DNA of 37,697 bases from Lachnospiraceae bacterium UBA7143 (lineage in GTDB: Bacteria > Bacillota > Clostridia > Lachnospirales > Lachnospiraceae): positions 1 to 37,697 of the forward strand of contig DKWV01000004.1 of assembly GCA_002491905.1 (NCBI GenBank), read 5' to 3'. Positions 24,826 to 31,728 of the stretch are shown piece after piece; position 1 is the stretch's first letter; each line of letters opens with the position of its first letter. The translations under genes were made by a program, and so were the position numbers. The notes beneath the pieces are model-generated. The model saw only the letters and a list, made by a program, of their open reading frames with translations, searched no databases and was not told the origin of the DNA.

Positions 24826-25815
24826 TCAGACCAGAACGTCGTCGTACTCCATTCTCACCAGTTCATAGTCAAGCACCATCTGCTGCCCTTCCCCGCCGTC
24901 TAAAAGGCGCTTTAACTCTTCCACTGCCTCCGAGGCGATCCGCCCGAAATTCTGCCTGACCGTATTCATCTGCTTGCCCGCGTACCCCATCAGCGTGATT
25001 CCGTCAAACCCGCACACGGGCCGGAAGATATCCATATCCATCAGGGCTCGCATCGCGCCGATCGCCATCAGATCCGAAGCGCAGACCACAATATCTTTCT
25101 TTCTGGCATACCGCAGCGTCAGGTTCCTGGCCTGCAGCTCCGAGAATGCCCCGTTCCTGATAAGCAGCGGTATCTCCTCTTCGTCCGCCAGCCGCTGTAT
25201 CCCCTTTAAACGCTCGGAAGTAACATAGCCGTTCTTTTTCCCTGCCAGATAGAGAATGCTCCTGCCCTTGTTTTCCTTAAGCGTCTTCCTGGCCACGTCA
25301 TACTGCGCCGCCGCCTGGTCAATCCAGATCGAGGACGAGGAAGCGTTCACAATCGGCGCATCTACTGTCACAATCTTAAAAAGCTGTGCGCCGATCAGCT
25401 TTTGAAGCACCCTGTCGTCCTTCGACATCCCGAAAATAATAAGTCCCGTAATACTCTGGGAACGCAGATAGCGCACCACCTCGTCCAGATTTTTATTCTT
25501 TAACATGGAATCAAATATCGTGATCACATCCAGATTCAGCTCCACCGCCCGGCTTATGGTACCAGAAATATACTGCATGTTAATTTCATCCACCGCCTGG
25601 GATACATTGCCCAGGTTCAAAAGCAGGGCAACCCTGCCGGATTGCTTGGATGAAAGCGCAGCCGCCACGGAGTTGGGTACGAAATTTAATTCCGCCACCG
25701 CCTGATTCACTTTTTTCTTTGTCTCTTCGCTCACATTCGGGTAATTGTTCAACACCTTGGATACGGTGGAAATCGCCACCCCTGCCTGCTTTGCGACGTC
25801 TTTGATTGATACCAT
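24826..25815 (-). CDS. LacI-family transcriptional regulator
   Basis: A 329-residue regulator with the LacI helix-turn-helix at the very start (VSIKDVAKQAGVAISTVSKV, hinge helix NSVAAAL near residue 50) and a periplasmic-binding-protein-like sensor domain with SITGLIIFG, IVTVDAPIVNAS and DIVVCASDLMAIGAM. Such regulators answer to sugars. Its adjacency to glgP suggests maltodextrin or glycogen control. The ATG at 25815 has only a GGAAAA element before it. An operator-like palindrome lies in its own upstream region. Confidence 0.93.
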   Translation of the reverse strand: MVSIKDVAKQAGVAISTVSKVLNNYPNVSEETKKKVNQAVAELNFVPNSVAAALSSKQSGRVALLLNLGNVSQAVDEINMQYISGTISRAVELNLDVITIFDSMLKNKNLDEVVRYLRSQSITGLIIFGMSKDDRVLQKLIGAQLFKIVTVDAPIVNASSSSIWIDQAAAQYDVARKTLKENKGRSILYLAGKKNGYVTSERLKGIQRLADEEEIPLLIRNGAFSELQARNLTLRYARKKDIVVCASDLMAIGAMRALMDMDIFRPVCGFDGITLMGYAGKQMNTVRQNFGRIASEAVEELKRLLDGGEGQQMVLDYELVRMEYDDVLV

Positions 25816-25860
25816 GATTTTTCCATCCCGAAACGATTTTTATACCTTCCGCCCGCATAC

Positions 25861-25874
25861 GGAAATCGTTTTCC
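25861..25874. promoter_or_regulatory. Candidate LacI-type operator
   Basis: GGAAATCGTTTTCC is palindromic at 6 of 7 pairs around a central CG, as is usual for LacI-family and cre sites. A related inverted half, GAAACGATTT, lies at 25830-25839 nearer the start codon. Position suggests autoregulation. Confidence 0.45.
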
Positions 25875-25889
25875 AAAACCATCATATAA

Positions 25890-25920
25890 CAAAAGAGTGG
25901 TTTTGTAAACCACTCTTTTG
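25890..25920 (-). terminator. Flagellin terminator
   Basis: A perfect 14-bp stem, CAAAAGAGTGGTTT (25890-25903) and its complement (25907-25920), with loop TGT. It follows the flagellin stop by 26 bp. Confidence 0.85.
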
Positions 25921-25946
25921 AAAATTTTTCTTCGCCGCTGTGTCCT

Positions 25947-26876
25947 TTAACCGAGTAAGGACAGCGCAAGCTGGTTGCTCTGGTTCGCCTGGGACAGCAT
26001 GGATGTGCCTGCCTGCTGCAGGATATTGTTGTTGGTGTACTGCACCATCTCCTTCGCAATGTCTGTATCGCGGATCGCCGCCTCTGCGGACTGGGTGTTC
26101 TCCACGATGTTGTCCAGATTGTTAATCGTATGCTCCAACCGATTCTGCACCGCACCAAGATCCGAACGCTGTGCAGATACCACCTTGATTGAGGCCTTTA
26201 CGAACTTGTTCAGGCTTGCAAAATCATCATGGCTGGGAATTTTAGCACTCGTGCCACCCAGCACTTCCGGATCAAAATCAGTTGTTACCTTCTTCTCCGG
26301 ATCGTAGAATTTTTGGATTACATTGGTTTTATAGTCCTTTGTATCCTTAAACCGATTTTTGACCTGATCTGCGATTCCGTCAATACTCATATTCTTGATG
26401 CTTACATTGATGTGCTGACCAGCTTCCGCGCCTACCTGAAGACCGACTTTCTTAAACCCGTTACCGTCCAGAAGACTCATCTCATTGAAGGTTGTCGTGC
26501 TCTGCACGCGGTCTATCTCGCTCATCAGCTGGTTAATCTCCATCGCGATGTATGCGCGGTCCGTGCTGGTCTGTGTACCGTTTTCACCCTTCACAGCCAA
26601 TTCGTTCATCCTCTGGAGCATATCCTGCACTTCATTTAACGCGCCCTCTGCGGTCTGCACAACGCTGATACCATCCTGCGCATTTGCGGAAGCCTGCGTC
26701 AGACCCCTCACCTGTCTTCTCATCTTCTCGGAAATTGCCAGACCTGCCGCATCGTCAGCCGCACGGTTGATCTTATAACCGGATGACAGTTTCTCTGTGG
26801 ATTTTGCCTGGGACGCCGTGGTGAGACCTAACATTCTGTTAGAATTTAACGCTGTAATGTTGTGTTTTACGATCAT
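25947..26876 (-). CDS. Flagellin
   Basis: The 309-residue protein is a short flagellin. It has conserved D0/D1 ends: MIVKHNITALNSNRMLGLTT, KSTEKLSSGYKINRAADDAA and ISEKMRRQVRGLTQA at the N-terminus, and NNLDNIVENTQSAEAAIRDT and LQQAGTSMLSQANQ at the C-terminus. Only a small variable domain lies between them (about residues 150-225). The D1 segment LQRMNELAVKGENGTQT corresponds to the TLR5-binding region. The start at 26876 follows AAGGAGG by eight bases; the longer frame from 26960 is not used. The gene lies just downstream of csrA and its leader carries a CsrA-type hairpin. Confidence 0.96.
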   Translation of the reverse strand: MIVKHNITALNSNRMLGLTTASQAKSTEKLSSGYKINRAADDAAGLAISEKMRRQVRGLTQASANAQDGISVVQTAEGALNEVQDMLQRMNELAVKGENGTQTSTDRAYIAMEINQLMSEIDRVQSTTTFNEMSLLDGNGFKKVGLQVGAEAGQHINVSIKNMSIDGIADQVKNRFKDTKDYKTNVIQKFYDPEKKVTTDFDPEVLGGTSAKIPSHDDFASLNKFVKASIKVVSAQRSDLGAVQNRLEHTINNLDNIVENTQSAEAAIRDTDIAKEMVQYTNNNILQQAGTSMLSQANQSNQLALSLLG

Positions 26877-26884
26877 AATGGTTT

Positions 26885-26922
26885 CCTCCTTGATTTTGCA
26901 GGCGGCAAATCCTTTTACCGCC
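26885..26922 (-). promoter_or_regulatory. CsrA-binding leader of flagellin: GGA-loop hairpin plus ribosome-binding site
   Basis: On the mRNA, GGCGGUAAA (26922-26914) pairs with UUUGCCGCC (26909-26901), the central U-G being a wobble, and presents AGGA (26913-26910) as a tetraloop. About 20 nt further on is the ribosome-binding site AAGGAGG (26891-26885), a second GGA. This is the arrangement (hairpin site BS1 plus SD site BS2) known for CsrA repression of hag in Bacillus subtilis. Confidence 0.8.
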
Positions 26923-27020
26923 CTTTTCTGGTTGATGGTTTCTTCTGAAGCTGCCCACACAGGATCTGCTTCATGGGCTAATCTTAAAAAATTACCCCGG
27001 TATAATATCCCTAAGCCCCT

Positions 27021-27030
27021 AGGTTAACCT
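27021..27030. promoter_or_regulatory. Palindrome AGGTTAACCT in the flagellin promoter region
   Basis: A perfect 10-bp palindrome lies 13 bp upstream of a minus-strand TATTAT (27007-27002), the best -10 candidate for flagellin. The -35 is poor and no clear sigma-28 box was found. It could be an activator site or incidental. Confidence 0.3.
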
Positions 27031-27043
27031 CGGGTTATTACCG

Positions 27044-27328
27044 TTACTGCCGTGACCCCGTCCGCGCCTTTTTCACGGCATCGTTTACCACGATCCTTTT
27101 CTTCCGATATTTCTCCGGCAGATCGGGCACTGCATAATAGTGCGGCAGCTTCGCCTTTTCCTCAGGATCCGTAACGTTGTTCTCGATTACTTTGCTCCGC
27201 ACCACGTTCAGTCCCTTCGGCGCGTCAATCATGATCCGCAGATGATTCTTGCTGCCACCGAGAAAAATGACTTTTACATCCTCCCCGATCTGTAAATACT
27301 CTTCCGTGCTCATCGTCAGTCTTAACAT
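27044..27328 (-). CDS. csrA: Carbon storage regulator CsrA with C-terminal extension
   Basis: The first 50 residues align with CsrA: MLRLTMSTEEYLQIGEDVKV, FLGGSKNHLRIMIDAPKGLN and VVRSKVIENN, with the conserved IDAPK strand and the R-rich RNA-binding edge. CsrA dimers bind GGA hairpins in mRNA leaders and block translation; in Firmicutes the main target is flagellin, and FliW is the antagonist. At 94 residues it is longer than the usual 60-75. The extra part ends in a basic tail (EKYRKKRIVVNDAVKKARTG). I use the ATG at 27328 (GGAGG, seven bases before), not the TTG two codons earlier. No fliW is in the window. Confidence 0.85.
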   Translation of the reverse strand: MLRLTMSTEEYLQIGEDVKVIFLGGSKNHLRIMIDAPKGLNVVRSKVIENNVTDPEEKAKLPHYYAVPDLPEKYRKKRIVVNDAVKKARTGSRQ

Positions 27329-27379
27329 TCCCAAACCTCCCTGCTCCTTTTAAACTGCGGCCCGTTCAAGCTGCCTCCC

Positions 27380-27412
27380 TGCAAATACAACATTTGTATA
27401 AGAAGTGTTGCA
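27380..27412. promoter_or_regulatory. Nested inverted repeats upstream of csrA
   Basis: ATACAA-CAT-TTGTAT (27385-27399) lies inside TGCAA (27380-27384) and TTGCA (27408-27412). On the minus strand TTGCAA with TTGTAT 17 bp on could be a weak csrA promoter. Confidence 0.35.
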
Positions 27413-27511
27413 ATCAGCCGTATCATGATTCCTGAAAAGCCCGCGCGGAACGTCAAATCATTGTAAAATAGTGTGATAGTACAACAACATACACAAGGAG
27501 GAACAGACATC

Positions 27512-28147
27512 ATGAGTACAACCTACCCAATCAAAAACGAAGCGCAGCTTAAGAAATTTGAAGAATATTATCTGAAGGAAAAACCTGTTTACAGAAACTA
27601 TGCCCTGATCATTCTCGGATTGAACACGGCATTTCGCATCGGTGACCTGCTTGCTTTACAGTGGGAGGACGTGTTTAATGAAGAGAGAAACTGCTGTCGG
27701 GATCATATCTGCATCACCGAACAGAAAACAGGGAAGCTGAGAAGTGTTGCCGTCAATGACAGCGTGCGAGGCGTATTGGAAATCTTATGGATAAACCACA
27801 GGCAGACAGAATCGTGCCCTTATCTGTTCCCGAACGGCCGGAAGAAACTGATGCCTCTCTCCCGCTCCCAGGCATTTCGCATTATTAAGGAAGCGGCTCT
27901 GTACGCCGGACTAAACGAGCACGTAAGCTGCCATTCGCTTCGAAAAACATTCGGTTATCACGCCTGGAAAAGAGGCGTACAGCCCGCCCTTCTCATGGAG
28001 CTGTACAACCACTCCTCTTACCGCGTCACTAAACAGTATCTGGGAATTTTGTTCCTTTTTTATGCATCCGCAGAAAAAGGGAACCGAAATTGCGGCCTAT
28101 ACACAGCAATTCCGATTCCCTCTGATTTCATTATTCCATCGTCTTAA
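27512..28147 (+). CDS. Minimal tyrosine recombinase (phage-integrase family), unusual 3' end
   Basis: The 211-residue protein has the catalytic domain but no N-terminal core-binding domain beyond a short stub. The usual set is present: Arg42 (TAFRIGDLLALQW), Lys72 (TEQKTGKLRSV), His141 and Arg144 (CHSLRKTFGYHAW), His167 (LYNHSS) and Tyr176 (TKQYLGI). Small enzymes of this size include FimB/FimE-type invertases. After Tyr176 the last 35 residues (LFLFYASAEKGNRNCGLYT) do not resemble the family, and their DNA contains the terminator of the convergent pfp gene, so the native tail may have been lost. AAGGAGGAACAGACATC precedes the ATG at 27512. Confidence 0.85.
   Translation: MSTTYPIKNEAQLKKFEEYYLKEKPVYRNYALIILGLNTAFRIGDLLALQWEDVFNEERNCCRDHICITEQKTGKLRSVAVNDSVRGVLEILWINHRQTESCPYLFPNGRKKLMPLSRSQAFRIIKEAALYAGLNEHVSCHSLRKTFGYHAWKRGVQPALLMELYNHSSYRVTKQYLGILFLFYASAEKGNRNCGLYTAIPIPSDFIIPSS
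28079..28120 (-). terminator. Terminator of the phosphofructokinase gene, inside the recombinase ORF
   Basis: On the minus-strand RNA, 15 consecutive pairs (arms 28120-28106 and 28093-28079, two of them G-U) are followed by CUUUUU. On the plus strand the G-U pairs become mismatches, so it belongs to pfp. It overlaps the last codons of the recombinase gene. Confidence 0.8.
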
Positions 28148-28159
28148 AATGCAAGATTC

Positions 28160-29386
28160 TTATTTTCTCACAAGATGTCTCGGCAGGCCGTTCACGAAGA
28201 GAGGCTGCAGCTCACCCATGATAAGGGGTCTTGCATACTTCTCATAGCCTTCTGTCAGGCCCTTGCCGTCTGCGGTAATCCACTCGTCGGGCACATTTCT
28301 TTCCACATTTGCAATCGCGTGGATATCGTAAGCGCTGGTACCGCACTGATACGGATCCTCCCCGTTCCTGTCAAGGGTGATCATCATGCCGGTCTTGCCC
28401 TCTTCCGCAGCCATCACCGCATCGTGGCCAACCTGGAACGCCTCGTTGATATCCGTAAGGGATGCCAGGTGGGTCGCCGCTCTCTGTAGAGTAGAGAACT
28501 CGATTGCACGGGTCTTAAGGCCTGTCTCTGCGGCAATCCTGTCAGCCAGCATAACTGCTGTACCGGACATCTGCTTGTGGCCGAATGCATCCACGGCAAC
28601 TTCCCTGCCGATCTCACATACATATCTGCCATCCGCAACCTTAACGCCCTCGGAAACCGCGATCACCACGGACGACTTTCTCGCCGCCAGATCCTTCACA
28701 TCCGCAACAAACTTATCAATATCAAACACTCTCTCCGGCAGGTAGATCGCGTCGCAGCCTTCGCAGTCGTCACCCTTTGCAAGCGCTGCCGCCGCCGTAA
28801 GCCATCCGGCATTACGTCCCATAATCTCGACAATGCAGATGGTGGGTTTCTTCGCGCCGAAGGATGCGTTGTCGCGAATGATCTCTTTCAAAGAAGCCGC
28901 AATATATTTCGCTGCGGAGCCGTAACCCGGGCAATGGTCCGTCACAGGCAGATCATTGTCGATGGTCTTGGGCACGCCCATGAATCTCTGGGACTTCCCG
29001 TGAGCCGCCGCATAGTCGGACAGCATCTTAACCGTATCCATAGAGTCATTACCGCCGGCATAGAACAGGCACTCGATATCATGCTTCTCCATGATCTCAA
29101 ACACCTTCTCGTAAACATCCTCATGTCCCTCGATCTGGGGCATCTTAAAACGGCAGGAACCCAGGAATGCGGAGGGAGTTCTCTTTAACAGCTCAATTCC
29201 CGTCTCGTCATCCAGATACTCGCCAAGGTCGATCATTCTGTCTTCCAGAAATCCCTCGATACCGTGAACCATACCATAAATCTTCTTCACACCCAGCTTC
29301 TTGGCAGCAGCGTACACGCCTGCTACAGAAGAGTTAATAACGGCTGTGGGGCCGCCGGACTGGCCAACTACAATATTTCCTTTCAT
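28160..29386 (-). CDS. pfp: 6-phosphofructokinase, pyrophosphate-dependent type
   Basis: The 408-residue protein phosphorylates fructose-6-phosphate to the 1,6-bisphosphate in glycolysis. Motifs: GQSGGPTAVINSS, YAGGNDSMDT (residues 110-118), GVPKTIDNDLPVTDHCPGYG and EIMGRNAGWL. In ATP enzymes the positions corresponding to Asp114 and Lys140 are both Gly (GGDGS, PGTIDND). Asp and Lys here are the signature of pyrophosphate users, where the reaction is reversible. The AAGGAGAACAGAC site precedes the ATG. It is divergent from the DegV gene and transcribed alone. Confidence 0.92.
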   Translation of the reverse strand: MKGNIVVGQSGGPTAVINSSVAGVYAAAKKLGVKKIYGMVHGIEGFLEDRMIDLGEYLDDETGIELLKRTPSAFLGSCRFKMPQIEGHEDVYEKVFEIMEKHDIECLFYAGGNDSMDTVKMLSDYAAAHGKSQRFMGVPKTIDNDLPVTDHCPGYGSAAKYIAASLKEIIRDNASFGAKKPTICIVEIMGRNAGWLTAAAALAKGDDCEGCDAIYLPERVFDIDKFVADVKDLAARKSSVVIAVSEGVKVADGRYVCEIGREVAVDAFGHKQMSGTAVMLADRIAAETGLKTRAIEFSTLQRAATHLASLTDINEAFQVGHDAVMAAEEGKTGMMITLDRNGEDPYQCGTSAYDIHAIANVERNVPDEWITADGKGLTEGYEKYARPLIMGELQPLFVNGLPRHLVRK

Positions 29387-29426
29387 GTCTGTTCTCCTTC
29401 TTTACTAAATATTTACTGTATAGATT

Positions 29427-29455
29427 AGTATACCAAATATTTCCGGGTAAAACAA
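29427..29455 (-). promoter_or_regulatory. Promoter of the phosphofructokinase gene
   Basis: Minus-strand TTGTTT (29455-29450), 17 bp and TATACT (29432-29427). The surrounding AAATATTT repeats are simply AT-rich symmetry. Confidence 0.6.
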
Positions 29456-29601
29456 GTACAAGCTGGTAAATGGAGGAGGCGCGGAGGATAGTGCTAAGTC
29501 CTCATTGTATTTACCACGCAAACATGTTACACTTTTATGGATGTTGCACCTTGGCATCAAATCAATTCGCATATTGCGGGAAAGGCATGGAAAATCCTAT
29601 T

Positions 29602-30489
29602 ATGACAAAATATATTCTGAGCTGCTGCTCAACCGCAGACCTTCCGGCGGAACATTTTTCGAAACGCGGCATCTTTTACGCCTGCTTCCACTACGAGTTG
29701 GACGGTCGGGAGTATCTGGATGATCTGGGAAAAAGTATGCCCTTTGAACAGTTCTACCAGGCGATGGCGAACGGCGCGGAAACCAGAACTTCCCAAGTCA
29801 ATGTGGCGGAATTTACAGAATATTTCGAACCCTTTCTGAGGGCCGGTAAAGATATCCTGCACCTGTGCCTGTCCTCCGGCATTTCCGGCGTTATCAACTC
29901 CGCTATGGGAGCCAGGGAGATTCTTGCCGAGAAATACCCGGAGCGGAATATCTATATCGTAGATTCCCTGGCAGCTTCCTCCGGCTTCGGACTTTTGATG
30001 GATACGCTGGCGGATCTGCGCGATGAGGGTATGTCCGTCGAGGAGCTTTACCAATGGACGCTTGACAACCGCCTGCGCCTGAACCACTGGTTCTTCTCCA
30101 CCGATCTTACCTTCTATATTAAAGGCGGGCGCATCTCAAAAACCTCCGGCATGATCGGGAACATGTTGAATATCTGCCCCCTTTTAAATATGGACAATAT
30201 GGGAAGACTGATTCCCCGCTATAAAATCCGTACCAAGAGAAAAGTGATATATACAATCGTAGATAAAATGGAAGAATCCATCGAGGAGGGTACCGCCTAC
30301 AGCGGAAAATGCTATATTTCCCAGTCAGCCTGCTATGCGGACGCCAGACTTGTGGCAGACCTGATTGAGGAACGCTTCCCGAACCTGAACGGCAAAGTTG
30401 TAATTAACAGCGTCGGCACTACCATCGGTGCTCACACGGGTCCCGGTACGGTCGCCGTGTTCTTTTGGGGAAAAGAGAGGGTTGACTGA
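29602..30489 (+). CDS. DegV family protein (fatty-acid-binding)
   Basis: The 295-residue protein has the DegV pattern: an N-terminal STADLP motif (KYILSCCSTADLPAEHF), TSQVNVAEFTEYFEPFL, LHLCLSSGISGVINSA, IVDSLAASSGFGLL, LTFYIKGGRIS and GTTIGAHTGPGTVAVFFWG at the end. In Firmicutes these proteins (FakB) bind fatty acids, which a kinase (FakA) phosphorylates for lipid synthesis; no FakA gene is near. The start is uncertain. ATG 29602 matches the family N-terminus but has only a weak GGAAAA before it. ATG 29587 and longer in-frame starts back to 29470 are possible. Confidence 0.88.
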   Translation: MTKYILSCCSTADLPAEHFSKRGIFYACFHYELDGREYLDDLGKSMPFEQFYQAMANGAETRTSQVNVAEFTEYFEPFLRAGKDILHLCLSSGISGVINSAMGAREILAEKYPERNIYIVDSLAASSGFGLLMDTLADLRDEGMSVEELYQWTLDNRLRLNHWFFSTDLTFYIKGGRISKTSGMIGNMLNICPLLNMDNMGRLIPRYKIRTKRKVIYTIVDKMEESIEEGTAYSGKCYISQSACYADARLVADLIEERFPNLNGKVVINSVGTTIGAHTGPGTVAVFFWGKERVD

Positions 30490-30543
30490 TAAAGTCACCC
30501 CCCCCTTCTCATGATACCGCACTTTCTTTTGTCCGCCCATACC

Positions 30544-31485
30544 CTACTTCATCAGATACATAAAATATCCCCCATAGCCAAGCAGCATAAGCAGCCCGCC
30601 CAGACGTCCCAGCCGCTTGTTTTTGAATACGCATATCCACAAAAGCACAGCCGCCGCAATACATACAATACCGTCTGTCAAAAACTCCGGCGCATATGCT
30701 ACCGGCGTGATCAGCGCCGAGGTTCCCACCACGAAGAGAATGTTAAAGATATTGCTGCCCACGATGTTGCCCACCGCGATATCCGCCTTGCCCTTAATCG
30801 CCGCTGTGACACTGGTCACAAGCTCCGGCAGGGAAGTGCCGAAGGCCACGATCGTCAGTCCGATCAGGCGCTCGCTCATGCCGAAAATCAGGGCCAGCTC
30901 CGTGGCTGCGTCCACCGCCACATCGGAACCTGCCACAATCATCACCCCGCCAAGAACAATCAGTAAAAGCATTTTCCAGACCGGCATGGGTTTTCCCTCC
31001 GGCATCTCCTCCGGCAGGCCGCCGCCTTTTTTCGCAATGACAAGCAGATATCCCAGATAGCAGAGCATCAAGGCCCAGAGAATCAGGCCGTCGGACAGAT
31101 GCAGAAGATTGTCCCCCGCAGCGCCCATTACCACAAGAATCACCGAAACCACAATCACAAAGGGAATCTCATATCTGACCGTAGTTTTCTGCACCGCCAC
31201 AGGGGTGATGAGGGCGGTAAGTCCCAGAATCAGCAGGACATTCATAATATTGCTTCCCACGATATTGCCGATGGTAATCTCCGCACTCCCCTTCAGGGCC
31301 GCCGACACGCTGACCGCCGCCTCCGGCAGGGAAGTACCCATCGCCACGATGGTGAGGCCGATCACCAGCTGCGGGATTCCAAATTTCTCCGCCAACTGAC
31401 TCGCGCCCTCCACAAACCAGTCCGCCCCCTTCACCAGAAGCACGAACCCCAACGCCAGCAACCCGATCTGAATCAATACATCCAT
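30544..31485 (-). CDS. Sodium/calcium exchanger family membrane protein (CaCA; YrbG/CaxA type)
   Basis: The 313-residue protein has about ten transmembrane segments and the two inverted alpha repeats of the CaCA superfamily: AMGTSLPEAAVSVSAALKGS with GNIVGSNIMNVLLILG (alpha-1), and AFGTSLPELVTSVTAAIKGK with GNIVGSNIFNILFVVG (alpha-2). The GTSLPE glutamates bind the cation. The halves are joined by a charged loop. Family members exchange Ca2+ or other divalent ions against Na+ or H+. The start at 31485 follows AAAGGAGGAAAGGAAT. Because its leader looks like a Mn2+ riboswitch, Mn2+ may be the real substrate. Confidence 0.93.
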   Translation of the reverse strand: MDVLIQIGLLALGFVLLVKGADWFVEGASQLAEKFGIPQLVIGLTIVAMGTSLPEAAVSVSAALKGSAEITIGNIVGSNIMNVLLILGLTALITPVAVQKTTVRYEIPFVIVVSVILVVMGAAGDNLLHLSDGLILWALMLCYLGYLLVIAKKGGGLPEEMPEGKPMPVWKMLLLIVLGGVMIVAGSDVAVDAATELALIFGMSERLIGLTIVAFGTSLPELVTSVTAAIKGKADIAVGNIVGSNIFNILFVVGTSALITPVAYAPEFLTDGIVCIAAAVLLWICVFKNKRLGRLGGLLMLLGYGGYFMYLMK

Positions 31486-31512
31486 ATTCCTTTCCTCCTT
31501 TTGTGAGCCCCG

Positions 31513-31559
31513 AAAACAAAACGAGGCCTTCAACATTTTAGAATGCTAAAAGTCTCGTT
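31513..31559 (-). terminator. Riboswitch expression-platform terminator
   Basis: AACGAG (31559-31554), which also belongs to the aptamer's 3' strand, can pair with CTCGTT (31525-31520), helped by CTT/AAG inside. UUUGUUUU follows at about 31519-31513. Aptamer and terminator therefore exclude each other. Confidence 0.65.
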
Positions 31560-31662
31560 CTTTCTCTCATTTCAAGAATATCCGATATGAAACAGAAAGC
31601 GTGTAAACATGACACATGTGTCAGGGTATGTTGCTTACACAGGATAACTACTCCCTCTTAAC
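31545..31662 (-). promoter_or_regulatory. yybP-ykoY-type (Mn2+) riboswitch aptamer
   Basis: On the RNA the 5' strand GUUAAGAGGGAGUAGUU (from 31662) and the 3' strand AACGAGACUUUUAGC (ending 31545) form P1: GUUAAGAG pairs with CUUUUAGC over eight bases with two G-U wobbles, then GUU pairs with AAC. GGGAGUAG and CGAGAC are the family signatures. Between them a stem GUGUAA/UUACAC encloses GCAACAUACCC and a TGACACATGTGTCA hairpin, matching the conserved CAACAUACC loop. The RNA begins only a few bases before the aptamer. This family senses Mn2+ and controls efflux or membrane cation proteins. Confidence 0.75.
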
Positions 31663-31671
31663 TTGTGTGAT

Positions 31672-31701
31672 AATGTACCATAAAGTATATCCGCTTGTCA
31701 A
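31672..31701 (-). promoter_or_regulatory. Promoter of the riboswitch transcript
   Basis: Minus-strand TTGACA (31701-31696), 18 bp and TACATT (31677-31672). Initiation near 31665 places the aptamer at the very 5' end. Confidence 0.7.
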
Positions 31702-31728
31702 GACTTCCATGCGCCAGCTCTCGATTTT

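Noticed and set aside
30498..30505. Run of eight C after the DegV gene
   Set aside because: It is beyond the stop codon, so length changes would not alter a protein.
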